Source: Streptomyces sp. 549 (GTDB lineage Bacteria > Actinomycetota > Actinomycetes > Streptomycetales > Streptomycetaceae). From it: DNA of 64,000 bases. The stretch lies in the NCBI RefSeq assembly GCF_030124175.1, contig NZ_JASKMT010000005.1, forward strand, positions 1 to 64,000. The letters are read 5' to 3'. Under the pieces are notes generated by a model, which worked only from the letters and a program-made list of their open reading frames with translations, ran no database searches and had not been told where the DNA came from. The position numbers were made by a program, and so were the translations under genes. Below, piece by piece: positions 15,618 to 24,706 of this stretch (its first letter is position 1; every line of letters starts with the position of its first letter).

Positions 15618-17258
15618 TCACTCGTTCGGCCGCCTGTACACCGTGCGCCCGCCGACCACCGTGCGCAGGCAGACCGGGAGTTGGCCGCCGGGGGTGAGGT
15701 CGGGCAGGCCGGGCGTGCCGGAGCGCGGGTCGGTGGACCAGTTGGCGACGCGGTTGTCCGGGGCCTGGAGCACCAGCGCGCCGGTGCGCCACAGCGCGTA
15801 GTCGGCGGGGGCGCCCGGAACGAGGACACCCGCGTCGTCACGCCCCAGGGCGCGCCAGCCACCCCGGGTGTGCGCGGTGAACGCCGCCCGGACGGAGACG
15901 CGGTGCTCGGGCGTGCGGTGGAAGGCCGCCGCCCGGACGGTCCCCCAGGGGTCCAGGGGGGTCACCGGGCTGTCGGACCCCAGCGCCAGCGGCACCCCGG
16001 CCCGCAGCAGCGCCGCGTAGGGGTTGAGCGTGCGGGCCCGCTCCACGCCCAGGCGCCGGGCGTACATGCCCTCCTCGCCACCCCAGGCGGCGTCGAACGC
16101 GGGCTGCACGGAGGCGGTCAGGGCGAGGTCGGCGAAGTCGGCGACGGTCGTGGCGGTCATCATCTCGGCGTGTTCCACGCGGTGCCGCATCGCCCGGACC
16201 CGGGCGAGGCCGACCCGGTCGGCTGCGGCCCGCACCCCGGCGGTGACGGCGCTGATCGCCGCGTCCCCGATCGCGTGGAAACCGGCCTGCAGGCCCGCCT
16301 CGGTGCAGGCCGCCACATGGGCGGCCACCGCGTCGGCGTCCAGTAGCGCCGAGCCCCGGTGGTCGGCGTCCGCGTAGGGCGCGTGCAGGTGGGCGGTGTG
16401 CGAGCCGAGCGAGCCGTCTGCGAACAGGTCGCCCGCTGCGCCTGCCGCGCCCAGTTCGCGGATCCGTGCGGCCCCTTTCGCGGAGGTGACGGGTTCGGCC
16501 CAGTACCCGGTCACCCGGGGACCACCGCCCTCGGCCGCCAGAGCCAGCAGGGCGGTGAAGTCGTCCTCGCTGGAGATGTCCGGCCCCGCGCACTCGTGCA
16601 GCGAGCCGATGCCCAGTTCGGCGGCGCGGACCAGCGCGGCCCGCTGGGCGGCGGCGCGCTGCGCCGGGGTGATCGAGCCGAGCGCCGCCGCGCGCACCGC
16701 GTGGTGGGCGGCGCCGGTCAGCGGGCCGTCGGTCGCGAACCCGGGTAGCTCGCGAACTCCGGGCACCAGGTCGAGCAGCGCGGTGGTGGCCAGCGCCGAG
16801 TGCACGTCGGCGCGGCTGAGGTAGAGCGGACGGCCGCCGCTGGCGGCGTCCAGCTCGGCCCGGGTGGGCGGCAGGCCGCCGGGCCAGTCGGTGGCGTCCC
16901 ATCCGTGCCCCAGCAGGATGCGCTCCTCCCGGCGGGCCTCGGCGTGCTGCCGGACGCCGGCCAGCGCGGCGGCGGGAGTGGGCGCGCCGGACAGGTCGAG
17001 GCCGGTGAGGGCCAGCCCGGTCGAGGTGGTGTGCACATGGGCGTCGGTGAAGGCGGGGGTGACCAGGGCCCCGTCCAGGTGGACCGTCTCGTCGACCCCG
17101 TCGGCGAAGGAGTCGGCGGCACCCTCGGAACCGACCCAGGCGACGGCGTCGCCCTCCACCACCATGGCGGTGGCGAAGGGGTCGGCCGGGCTGTGGACCT
17201 CACCGCCGCGCAGCAGGACGGTACGGGGCGGTCGGCGGGGGGTGGTGCTGTCGCTCAT
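15618..17258 (-). CDS. YtcJ-like amidohydrolase
   Basis: A 546-residue metal-dependent hydrolase of the amidohydrolase_3 (YtcJ) family. The N-terminal beta-sandwich (RTVLLRGGEVHSP ... VEGDAVAWVG) precedes the first metal site TDAHVH (about residue 73). Later come GHGWDATDW, a central lysine/glutamate region, HAIGDAAI, RVEHAEM, and LGSDSPVTPLDPW with the conserved aspartate. The C-terminal strand set (GVLVPGAPADYALWR) closes the sandwich. It is cytoplasmic, since no signal is seen. Substrates in this family are varied and cannot be named. An AsnC-type regulator gene lies upstream in the same orientation with a 61-bp gap, so the two may be linked. Confidence 0.88.
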   Translation of the reverse strand: MSDSTTPRRPPRTVLLRGGEVHSPADPFATAMVVEGDAVAWVGSEGAADSFADGVDETVHLDGALVTPAFTDAHVHTTSTGLALTGLDLSGAPTPAAALAGVRQHAEARREERILLGHGWDATDWPGGLPPTRAELDAASGGRPLYLSRADVHSALATTALLDLVPGVRELPGFATDGPLTGAAHHAVRAAALGSITPAQRAAAQRAALVRAAELGIGSLHECAGPDISSEDDFTALLALAAEGGGPRVTGYWAEPVTSAKGAARIRELGAAGAAGDLFADGSLGSHTAHLHAPYADADHRGSALLDADAVAAHVAACTEAGLQAGFHAIGDAAISAVTAGVRAAADRVGLARVRAMRHRVEHAEMMTATTVADFADLALTASVQPAFDAAWGGEEGMYARRLGVERARTLNPYAALLRAGVPLALGSDSPVTPLDPWGTVRAAAFHRTPEHRVSVRAAFTAHTRGGWRALGRDDAGVLVPGAPADYALWRTGALVLQAPDNRVANWSTDPRSGTPGLPDLTPGGQLPVCLRTVVGGRTVYRRPNE

Positions 17259-17319
17259 GGGGCCAGTCTCCCGCGCGGCGCGCCGGCCGGTGGACCGGGG
17301 TCCCGTCCCCCGGTGACGC

Positions 17320-17760
17320 TCAGATGCGCGGCGGGCGGGCCTCGTAGGGCGTGGAGAGCACCACGGTCGTGCGGGTGGAGACGCCGGCGAGCGAGCGGAT
17401 GCGGGCCAGCAGGTGCTCCAGCTCGATGGGCGAGGCGACGCGGACCTTCAGGATGTAGTTCTCCTCCCCCGCGACGCTGTGGCAGGCCTCGATCTCGGGC
17501 ACGTCGGCCAGCCGTTCGGCGATGTCGTCGGGCGCGCTGGGGTCGAAGGGCTTCACCGAGATGAACGCGGTCAGCGGCAGCCCGACGGACTCGGGGTCGA
17601 CAAGCGCCGTGTACCCCCGGATCACCCCGCGCTGCTCCAGCCTGCGCACCCGCTGGTGCACCGCCGAGGTGGACAGGCCGGTGGCCTTGCCCAGGTCGGT
17701 GTAGCTCATCCGCCCGTCCTTGACGAGCAGTTCCGCGATCTGTCTGTCCAGCTCCTCCAC
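17320..17760 (-). CDS. Lrp/AsnC family regulator
   Basis: A 146-residue regulator. The N-terminal winged helix (VEELDRQIAELLVKDGRMSYTDLGKATGLSTS, split here only by reading, about residues 2-55) is followed by the RAM ligand-binding domain (about 65-140), with GEENYILKVRV typical of feast/famine proteins. I choose the GTG at 17760 because homologous proteins begin at this helix and because a perfect inverted repeat lies just upstream; the frame stays open to 17847. It probably autoregulates and may control the amidohydrolase downstream. The amino acid effector is unknown. Confidence 0.85.
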   Translation of the reverse strand: MEELDRQIAELLVKDGRMSYTDLGKATGLSTSAVHQRVRRLEQRGVIRGYTALVDPESVGLPLTAFISVKPFDPSAPDDIAERLADVPEIEACHSVAGEENYILKVRVASPIELEHLLARIRSLAGVSTRTTVVLSTPYEARPPRI

Positions 17761-17772
17761 AGAACGCAACTT

Positions 17773-17799
17773 ACTGTGCCCGGCGCGCTCCGGCACAGT
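17773..17799. promoter_or_regulatory. Inverted repeat, candidate AsnC operator
   Basis: ACTGTGCC-N11-GGCACAGT lies 13-40 bp upstream of the AsnC-family start. Spacing between arm centres is about 19 bp, suiting a dimer on one DNA face. Autoregulation is the likely purpose. Confidence 0.5.
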
Positions 17800-17957
17800 G
17801 GACGCCCCACGAGGGCCCGGTGGACGCGCCGGTGTGACGAAGGCCACACCCGTGCTGCCGTGTCCACCGGCTGACCGCGATTATGCGCCTGGCACGCCGG
17901 GAAGTGCTTGCTGTGGCCGAGCTCCGTGCGCCGGCCGGCTCACCCGAGGGGGATCAC

Positions 17958-18374
17958 ATGCAGACCGTGAAGCCGATGGGCACCAAGGCGGCGGAACACG
18001 TCGGGACCGGCGCACCGGGCGCGGAGTTCGACGAGGGGGCCGCCGGGGGCGAGCCCTACGAGGGGTGGGAGGCCTACCGGGTGGGCTGCCCGGACTGCGC
18101 ACGCCCCATCGCACTGTTCGCCCACGAGCCGGTGCTGCCGCGCCACGCACTCTGCCCGACGCCGTGGGACCCGTTCGGGTTGACGGTGTGCCAGGGCTCG
18201 GGCCGCCCGGTCGCGGACGCGCTGCCGGCTGGGACGTCCCTGCTGAGCGCGGACGAGGACGCTGCGGCCCGCACACTCCCCCAGGGTTTGGACTGGCGGA
18301 CGCAGCCCTTCTCGCACGCGGGCGGTCCGGGCTCGCGCCCGGTGCGCGTGGTGCGCCGGCCGCAGCGGGTCTGA
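17958..18374 (+). CDS. Hypothetical protein with zinc-ribbon-like cysteines
   Basis: I do not recognise the family. The 138-residue product starts at the ATG at 17958, behind GAGGGGGA, instead of at an earlier in-frame ATG at 17883 without a ribosome site. An acidic/Gly-rich N-terminus leads to a CPDC pair (about residue 45) and two further cysteines (CPTPWD and VCQGSG) about 20 and 35 residues later. These could bind zinc. The C-terminal part is polar and probably flexible. No membrane segment. It diverges from the AsnC gene at 17760. Confidence 0.6.
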   Translation: MQTVKPMGTKAAEHVGTGAPGAEFDEGAAGGEPYEGWEAYRVGCPDCARPIALFAHEPVLPRHALCPTPWDPFGLTVCQGSGRPVADALPAGTSLLSADEDAAARTLPQGLDWRTQPFSHAGGPGSRPVRVVRRPQRV

Positions 18375-18590
18375 AGCCGCGCCGCCGGGGCACCGGCGCA
18401 GGCTGCCCGCGGGTGGCGCACAGCGGTCCCGTGTGCCGTGGCACAGCGATCCCGGCGGGACGCTAGCAGTACACACATCCGGCCGCCGGGTCTTTGTCCG
18501 TTGGTGATGAAGCTTCCACACACCCTCCTCCTGGGGCGTTAGCGTCCGCTCTCATACAGGGCGCTCGTGCACCGAGGAGGACAACTACGC

Positions 18591-19358
18591 ATGGTCAACG
18601 GCAAAGCGGTGGCTTCTGGCCGCGCGGTCGGGACAGCGCTGGTCGTCACCGCGCTGGCAGCAACGCTGGCCGCACTACTGCTTCCCGTGCATCTTTTTCC
18701 CGGCGCCAACCCGGTCGCGGCCGGGTCGGTGAACTTCGACGACGACGGTCGCGGCACGGTGGCCACCGAGTACGGGCCGCTGACGCCGCTGGACCGCGAC
18801 TTCGTCCGCAAGGTGCGGCTCGCCGGCCTGTGGGAGTTGCCCGCCGGACGCCAGGCGCAGGAGCGCAGCTCACGCGAGACGGTCATCGAGGCGGGCAAGC
18901 ACCTCATCGAGGGCCACACCGAACTGGACGAGAGGTCCATCGAGGCCGGACGCGCGCTGGGCATCGAGCTGGCCAACCAGCCGAACGCCCAGCAGCAGGG
19001 CTGGCTGGCCGAGATGAACGCGGCCCAGGGCGACGACTTCGACCGGGTCTTCGCGAACCTGCTGCGCGCCGCACACGGCAAGGTCTTCGGCCTTGTCGCA
19101 CAGGTGCGGGCCGAGACCCGCAACTCCATGGTCCGCTCGCTGGCCACGCGGGCCAACGCCGTCGTGCTGGACCACATCACCGTGCTCGAGGAGACCGGGC
19201 TCGTCGACTTCGAGGCGCTCAGCTCGGACGGGGGAGCTTCCCGGCCCGTGCAGCCCTCCACCGCGACGCCGGGTGTTCTCAGCACTTCCCGACCGCCGAG
19301 CACGCCGGGTGAACCGAGCGACGAGGGCGACACGAGCGCACCGAGCGGAGCCAACTGA
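18591..19358 (+). CDS. Exported DUF4142 protein
   Basis: A 255-residue protein with one N-terminal membrane or signal segment (about residues 12-35) and an extracytoplasmic helical DUF4142 domain (about 65-205). Members have a ferritin-like four-helix form; function is unknown. The pattern LTPLDRDFVRKVRLAGLWE is the family's usual opening. The C-terminal 50 residues are Ser/Thr/Pro-rich and likely disordered or wall-spanning. ACCGAGGAGG lies 10 bases before the ATG at 18591. The stop overlaps the start of the DUF1996 gene by one base, so the products are coupled. Confidence 0.85.
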   Translation: MVNGKAVASGRAVGTALVVTALAATLAALLLPVHLFPGANPVAAGSVNFDDDGRGTVATEYGPLTPLDRDFVRKVRLAGLWELPAGRQAQERSSRETVIEAGKHLIEGHTELDERSIEAGRALGIELANQPNAQQQGWLAEMNAAQGDDFDRVFANLLRAAHGKVFGLVAQVRAETRNSMVRSLATRANAVVLDHITVLEETGLVDFEALSSDGGASRPVQPSTATPGVLSTSRPPSTPGEPSDEGDTSAPSGAN

Positions 19359-20815
19359 TGAGCAGAAAGCTCTCCGACAGACGCGGCCAGGGGCACAAGC
19401 GGTCACGCAAGGGTGTCAGAACCCTCGCCCTGGTCGCGGCCCTCGCCGTAGGCGGAGGCGGCACGGCGATCGTCGCCGCGAACGCCTCCGCGGGCAACCA
19501 CAGCCCCGCGCCGCGCACCGCGGCGCAGCCGTCGACCGGCCCCGCGCAGGTGGCGGCGAAGGGCCCCCGAACGATCAACTGCCCGGACGCGGGCGAACGC
19601 CTGCGGGATGTGCCGGAGGCGTCGAAGCGCGCCGTCGCGGCGCATCTGGCGCGGCTGGACGCCCAGGTCGCCGCCGCCTACCACCGGCTCGCCAAGGGCC
19701 GCTCCTCCGAGCGGGCGGTACTGGCGAAGCTGAAGAGGTCCCGCAGCCACTCGCTGGACCGGATCAACCGGGCCATCACCCGGGCCGGCGGCCAGGCGCC
19801 CGAACTGCGTTCGCTGCGCGTGTGCACGGTGAAGAAGAAGTGGCCGCTTCCGGACAGCACCCGGCCGGCCGCGCAGCCGACGCTGCCCGCACCGCCCGAC
19901 GGTGCGCCCCCGCAGGGCGGGCCGGTGCCCGAGGACTTCGTCGACATCACCTCGGTCCAGCCCGTCGCGGCCGGGCCGGCGCCGGGCGGGAACGCGTCCA
20001 CCGGCACCTTCGTGTCGCGGTGCGGCACCAACGAGCGCGGTCACTTCAACTCGGACAACGTCATCGTCGCGCCCGGGGTCAGCAACGGCGCCCACCACGT
20101 GCACGACTACGTGGGCAACGTGTCCACCGACGCCTTCTCCACCGAGGAGAGCCTGGCCGCGGCGGAGACGACCTGCACCAACGGGGACCGCTCCAGCCAC
20201 TACTGGCCGGTGCTGCGGTCGCTGAGCGAGGGCGACGCCGGTGCGCAGGCGCGCGGACCCGGCGCCGACGAGCCGGGCAACGCCCCTGACGGCAACGTGG
20301 GGCGCATCCTCCAGCCGGCCGAGGTCTCGCTGACCTTCCGGGGCAGCCCGGTGAGCAAGGTCACAGCGATGCCGCGCTTCCTGCGCATCATCACCGGCGA
20401 CGCGAAGGCCTTCACCAACGGCACCGCCAACGCCAACGCCTCGTGGAGCTGCACCGGTTTTGAGGACCGCCAGCTGACGGACCGCTACCCGATCTGCCCG
20501 CAGGGCAGCAAGGTGGTGCGCACCTTCGCCTTCCAGAGCTGCTGGGACGGTCGGAACACCGACAGCGCCAACCATCGCACGCATGTCTCCTTCGCCGGGC
20601 CGGACGGCAACTGCGGGCCCGGATTCACCGCGATCCCGCAGCTGGTCCAGCGGATCGTCTACGACATCCCGCCGGGCACCGCGTTCGCCCTGGACAGCTT
20701 TCCCGAGCAGTTGCACAAGCCGGTCACCGATCACGGCGACTTCGTCAACGTGATGGACGACCGGTTGATGCGCAAGGCCGTGAAGTGCATCAACAGCGGA
20801 CGCAACTGCGGCTGA
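19358..20815 (+). CDS. Exported DUF1996 protein
   Basis: A 485-residue exported protein. A basic N-terminus and a signal segment (about residues 20-45) precede a helical stalk (about 70-165), a Pro-rich linker, and the DUF1996 domain (about 195-480). Domain marks are the histidine-rich NGAHHVHDYVGN, SHYWPVL, and the C-terminal FPEQLHKPVTDHGDFVN. Several conserved cysteines (CTGFED, CPQGSK, CWDGRNT, CVKCINS type) suggest disulphides. In fungi this domain is found in secreted wall-associated proteins; its function is unknown. The start overlaps the DUF4142 stop. A terminator follows. Confidence 0.88.
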   Translation: MSRKLSDRRGQGHKRSRKGVRTLALVAALAVGGGGTAIVAANASAGNHSPAPRTAAQPSTGPAQVAAKGPRTINCPDAGERLRDVPEASKRAVAAHLARLDAQVAAAYHRLAKGRSSERAVLAKLKRSRSHSLDRINRAITRAGGQAPELRSLRVCTVKKKWPLPDSTRPAAQPTLPAPPDGAPPQGGPVPEDFVDITSVQPVAAGPAPGGNASTGTFVSRCGTNERGHFNSDNVIVAPGVSNGAHHVHDYVGNVSTDAFSTEESLAAAETTCTNGDRSSHYWPVLRSLSEGDAGAQARGPGADEPGNAPDGNVGRILQPAEVSLTFRGSPVSKVTAMPRFLRIITGDAKAFTNGTANANASWSCTGFEDRQLTDRYPICPQGSKVVRTFAFQSCWDGRNTDSANHRTHVSFAGPDGNCGPGFTAIPQLVQRIVYDIPPGTAFALDSFPEQLHKPVTDHGDFVNVMDDRLMRKAVKCINSGRNCG

Positions 20816-20864
20816 CGCACCCCGGGGGCGGCGGTTTCGCCGCTCCCACTCACAGGTACGGCCG

Positions 20865-20898
20865 AACGGCCCCGGATGTTCATCGCTCCGGGGCCGTT
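20865..20898 (+). terminator. Terminator after the DUF4142-DUF1996 operon
   Basis: AACGGCCCCGGA (20865-20876) pairs with TCCGGGGCCGTT (20887-20898), a 12-bp stem with a 10-base loop and following T residue. It lies between convergent genes. Confidence 0.75.
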
Positions 20899-20948
20899 TC
20901 CCTGTCCCGGTTCCGGCCGGCATGCTTCGCCGCTGGCCGGAACCGGGG

Positions 20949-22004
20949 TCAGAGTCCGTTGACTCTCGCCTCCCGCGCCACCCCCAGCGGGCGCAGGCCG
21001 GTGGTGACGCCCCTGGCCCGGCGCCCGCCGCGGGTACTTCGCCGTCTGACGTTGGCCATCAGCCGCCGACTCCGCAGCGTCATCTCCAGTTCGAACCGGG
21101 TCCGGGGGTCTCGCAGCGCCGCGCCGAAGAGCTTCTCTATCTGCCGGAGCCGGTATCGCACCGTCTGCGGGTGGACTTGCAGCGTGCGCGCGGCTTCGGG
21201 TGCTCCGCCACCCTCCAGCCATGCGAGCAAGGTCACTTCGAGCCGCTCGCTCTGCCGGGGGGTCAGGTCGTCGAGCGGGGTCAGCCACCGCGCGGTGAGT
21301 GCCCGGCTCAGCGACTCGTCCTGGAGGAGGAGAAGCAGGGTCAGGTGGTCGTCGACGAACACGACGTCCGGTGCGGAACCAGGGCGGGAGGGTGAGAGGG
21401 CCAGTAGCCGCCGGGCCCAGTTCAGCGAGGACGCCGTGTCGCCCAGCGGTACCGGATGGCCGACCGCCGCGGTGCGTCCACGCAGCACGTTCTCCAAGGT
21501 GGCGCGGGTTCCGGCGCCCTCGTCCGGCACCAGCAGGCAGGTTTCGCCGTCGGCCAGGCTGAGCAGGGTGTCGCCGAGTACGGCAGCGAGTTGGGCGGCC
21601 TCACCGGGCGAGGTGAGGACCACCGCGCGGACGGTGTCCGGCAGCGGCCAGCGCGCGGACCGGGCGAGTTCGGCGAGCGGCGCCTCCGGCGCACAGGCGT
21701 CACCGGTCAGCGCGGCGAACAGGTTGCGGCGGGCCCGGTCGATGGGCACGGGGGTGGCCACCGGCTCCCGGACCGGACGAGCCGCACTTGGCTCGTCCTG
21801 GTAGCCGAGCACGGTCAACAGTGCCTGCTCAACCGCCCAGTTGATGTCCTCTCGGTCAACAGTGGACGGAAGTACCGAAAACTCCGGTGTGCTGCGCTGC
21901 AGTACCTCGACCACCTGGTCAGCGATGGTGGGGAGTTCCTTTCTCACAACTCGGGTCCACTCACCGCGGGGTCGCGACCAGATGCGATTCAGCAGTTCAC
22001 ACAT
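20949..22004 (-). CDS. PucR/CdaR-type regulator
   Basis: A 351-residue regulator. The C-terminal helix-turn-helix (about residues 285-345; TLQVHPQTVRYRLRQIEKLF) is the PucR-type HTH_30 domain. A GGDEF-like or CdaR-type middle domain (about 140-270) precedes it, and the N-terminal 90 residues are helical. The ATG at 22004 is chosen because GAGGTAGAG lies directly upstream; the frame continues to 22124 without a better site. It diverges from a three-gene redox operon and is the obvious candidate to control it. The signal is unknown. Confidence 0.82.
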   Translation of the reverse strand: MCELLNRIWSRPRGEWTRVVRKELPTIADQVVEVLQRSTPEFSVLPSTVDREDINWAVEQALLTVLGYQDEPSAARPVREPVATPVPIDRARRNLFAALTGDACAPEAPLAELARSARWPLPDTVRAVVLTSPGEAAQLAAVLGDTLLSLADGETCLLVPDEGAGTRATLENVLRGRTAAVGHPVPLGDTASSLNWARRLLALSPSRPGSAPDVVFVDDHLTLLLLLQDESLSRALTARWLTPLDDLTPRQSERLEVTLLAWLEGGGAPEAARTLQVHPQTVRYRLRQIEKLFGAALRDPRTRFELEMTLRSRRLMANVRRRSTRGGRRARGVTTGLRPLGVAREARVNGL

Positions 22005-22441
22005 CTCTACCTCGTTCCTGCCGGGTGCGGATCCCGCCCGACGCGGGGGGAGGGGGCGGGTCCGCGGAGGTGGTGTCCCTCTCCAGTTCCCGGATCTGGT
22101 GAGGGAGTTGGAACACTCAAGCAACCTTTACTCGGATCGGGTTAGTCCGGACCAAACATTGGGTAAGGCCCTGGACCTTCTGGAGGGGCATCATCCGCAG
22201 GGGTGCACTGTAGCGGCGACGCCAGTACAGGAATTTGTCACAGGACGATAAATCTTATGAAGGTTCCGCGAAGTTCGACGATGCTTCTGCCCCCCGAACC
22301 CTGTTCCTCGGTGGCGCAGGTGGAGGCATCGGCGCCGGTCAGCACCGGTCGTCCCCATCGACACCCGACCTCCACACCATCACGCCGAGGACGGCTTAAC
22401 ACGACTGCGGTGCACAGCAACCGCACGCTCGGGAGGTCTTG
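22005..22441. other. Divergent control region between PucR-type gene and redox operon
   Basis: This 437-bp gap holds a near-palindrome, TTAGTCCGGACCAA at 22142-22155, as a candidate operator. It also holds an AT-rich patch at 22230-22262 with TTGTCA (22235-22240) and TATGAA (22256-22261), a possible though tightly spaced promoter for the plus-strand operon. The leader to the first gene would be about 170 bases. No gene is seen. Confidence 0.4.
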
Positions 22442-23197
22442 TTGTCCCCGCTCACCCCTCCCCCGCCCCTGCGCACCCGCGGCAGGGCCCGTTCGCGCGC
22501 GCCCATCCGGGCCGCGCTCAGCAAGAAGAAGGCCGCTGACCAGGCACCGGCGAAGATCCCGACCCTCGGTCAGGCGCTCCGGCCCGGTCTGGCCTTGATC
22601 GCCGTGCTGGTCCTGGTCGTCGCGTTCAGCGCCGGCGCGTTCCACCGCACCCGGGAGTTCCTGGACTTCGGTGCCGGCGTACTGGCCCTGGTGTCACTCA
22701 CCGCTACCGTGCTCTGGGGTCTGGCCGCCACCGACCGGCTCATCCTGAAGTCCAACCACCGGCTGCTGGCCCAGGGTGTGCACCGCGGAACGGCCGTGGC
22801 GGGCCTTGGATTCCTCGCCCTGCACATCTGGGTGAAAGTGGCCGAAAGTCGCGTCACCGTGACCGGCGCGACAGTGCCGTTCGCCGATGGGGCGCGCCCG
22901 GTGCTCATCGGACTCGGTACCGTGGCGGCCTACCTCTTCGTGGCCGTGGCCGCGGTCGGTGCGGGCCGCAGGGTCTTCGCCTCCGGCGGCCGGTCCCGCT
23001 GGTGGCGCGCGCTGCACATGGGCGCGTACCCCGCCTGGGGCGCCGCGCTGGTGCACGGGCTGAAGGCCGGCCGGGCGGCGAGCGGATGGGTGACGGTGAT
23101 GTACGCCCTGTGCCTCATCGGCGTCGCGGTGGCCCTGTCGTTGCGACTCCTTCCGAGCCGCAACACGCCGGCCGGCACTACGAACAACAGGTGGTAA
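22442..23197 (+). CDS. Ferric-reductase-like b-type cytochrome
   Basis: A 251-residue integral membrane protein. A basic N-terminus is followed by about five helices. Two histidine pairs lie on separate helices, H114/H128 and H192/H205, spaced as in two-heme b-type cytochromes and ferric reductase transmembrane domains. Such a protein passes electrons across the membrane. The TTG at 22442 is preferred (GGGAGG, 5 bases upstream); a TTG at 22439 is too close. The NuoF-like gene starts 3 bp after its stop. Context suggests it takes electrons from that cytoplasmic flavoprotein. Confidence 0.78.
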   Translation: MSPLTPPPPLRTRGRARSRAPIRAALSKKKAADQAPAKIPTLGQALRPGLALIAVLVLVVAFSAGAFHRTREFLDFGAGVLALVSLTATVLWGLAATDRLILKSNHRLLAQGVHRGTAVAGLGFLALHIWVKVAESRVTVTGATVPFADGARPVLIGLGTVAAYLFVAVAAVGAGRRVFASGGRSRWWRALHMGAYPAWGAALVHGLKAGRAASGWVTVMYALCLIGVAVALSLRLLPSRNTPAGTTNNRW

Positions 23198-23200
23198 GTC

Positions 23201-24706
23201 ATGGCTGAAGTGACCCCGTCGGTCATGTCGATCGGCCCGCCCAGACTCCTGGCGGGCCTTGACGAGGTCTCCCGGATGGACCGGGTCCGGCACCTGACCG
23301 TGCACGGCTCGCTTCCCGAACTGCGGGCGAACGAGGTCGTCGAGCTCGCCGAGAACATCGACCTGCGCGGTCGCGGCGGCGCGGGTTTCCCGTTCGCCCG
23401 CAAGATGCAGGCAGTCATCAAGTCGGCCGGAAAGCGCGACGGGCGCTGCACGGTGGTGGTGAACGCCAGTGAGGGCGAGCCGAGCTGCCTCAAGGACACC
23501 GCGCTGCTGCTGCACGTCCCGCACCTGGTGCTGGACGGCGCCGCGCTCGCCGCGAGGGCACTCGGCGCGGAGGACGTCTGGCTCGGCGTCACCCGTGACG
23601 ACGTGGAGCGGTCGGTCCGGGACGCCATCGCCGAACGCGGCCGGACCATGCCGCGGCTCAACGTCGCCCGGCTGCCGGAACGCTTCGTCACCGGCGAGGG
23701 CAGCGCCCTGATCAACGGCATCGCCCAGGCCCCGGCGCTGCCCAACGGCCGCCGCATCCGCTCCAGCGACAGCGGCCTGGGCGGACTGCCCACACTGCTC
23801 TCCAACACCGAGACCTGGGCCCAACTCGGCGTCGCCGCCCGCCTGGGCGCGCTGGAGTTCCGTTCGGTGGGCCTGCCCACCGAACCCGGCACGATCATGC
23901 TCACCGTCTCCGGCGGGTCGGGCCCCCGCGTCGTCGAGACGCCCAGCGGCGTGCCGCTGACGTACATCCTGCAGGTCTGCGGCGACACACCAGGTCAGGG
24001 CGTGCTGGTCGGCGGCTACCACGGTGGCTGGCTCAGCCCGCAGGCCGCGTGGAACACGGTCATATCCCGCGAGTCCATGAAGGCCAACGGCGGATCGCTG
24101 GGCGCCGGCGCGGTGATGCCGCTGCCCGAGACGACCTGTCCGGTGGGCGAGACGATCCTGGTCGCGCGCTGGATGGCCGACGAGACAGCGGGCCAGTGCG
24201 GCCCGTGCTTCATGGGCCTGCCCGGACTCGCCGACGACCTGGAGCGTGCTTCCAAGGGCGGCGGCGAGGCCGCGCTGACCGCTATCCGCGACCGCATGGA
24301 CGCGGTCACCGGCCGGGGCGCGTGCAGCCATCCCGACGGCACGTCGCGCTTCGTGGCGTCGGCGATGAACGCCTTCACCGAGCACTTCGCCCTGCACGCC
24401 AGGTCCGGTGACTGCGGCCTGCCGACACTCGGCGTGCTGCCGCTCGACAACGAGGCACCCGCTCCGCAGCGCAAGGCGCTGCCGCCCGCGCCACCCCAGG
24501 CCGAGGAGGGCGCCGAGCGCCTGATCGTGGACTGGACGCTCTGTCAGGGGCACGGCCTGTGTGCGGACATCGTGCCCGGAGTCATCCAGCTGGGGCCCGA
24601 CGGCTACCCGGGCCGAGCGGTGTCCGCCGTGCCCGGCGCCCTGCGGCAGGACGCCCTGCGGGCGGTCCGCCGATGCCCGGCGCTGGCCCTGCGCATCCAG
24701 GAGTGA
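23201..24706 (+). CDS. NuoF-like flavoprotein fused to a ferredoxin
   Basis: A 501-residue soluble redox protein. Residues 40-400 follow the complex I NuoF subunit, with the FMN-site glycines GRGGAGFP (57-64) and EGEP (91-94). The usual N3 cluster ligands C-x2-C-x2-C become A330-x2-C333-x2-C336, with C375 later, so one of four ligands is missing. Residues 440-501 form a P450-type ferredoxin, with CQGHGLC (C448, C454) and C492-P, likely a 3Fe-4S centre. It probably oxidises NAD(P)H. It lies between the cytochrome and the lipoprotein genes. Confidence 0.85.
   Translation: MAEVTPSVMSIGPPRLLAGLDEVSRMDRVRHLTVHGSLPELRANEVVELAENIDLRGRGGAGFPFARKMQAVIKSAGKRDGRCTVVVNASEGEPSCLKDTALLLHVPHLVLDGAALAARALGAEDVWLGVTRDDVERSVRDAIAERGRTMPRLNVARLPERFVTGEGSALINGIAQAPALPNGRRIRSSDSGLGGLPTLLSNTETWAQLGVAARLGALEFRSVGLPTEPGTIMLTVSGGSGPRVVETPSGVPLTYILQVCGDTPGQGVLVGGYHGGWLSPQAAWNTVISRESMKANGGSLGAGAVMPLPETTCPVGETILVARWMADETAGQCGPCFMGLPGLADDLERASKGGGEAALTAIRDRMDAVTGRGACSHPDGTSRFVASAMNAFTEHFALHARSGDCGLPTLGVLPLDNEAPAPQRKALPPAPPQAEEGAERLIVDWTLCQGHGLCADIVPGVIQLGPDGYPGRAVSAVPGALRQDALRAVRRCPALALRIQE

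Noticed and set aside
22005..22441. Small genes in the PucR-redox gap
   Set aside because: Short frames exist on both strands but none has a ribosome site with protein-like composition.
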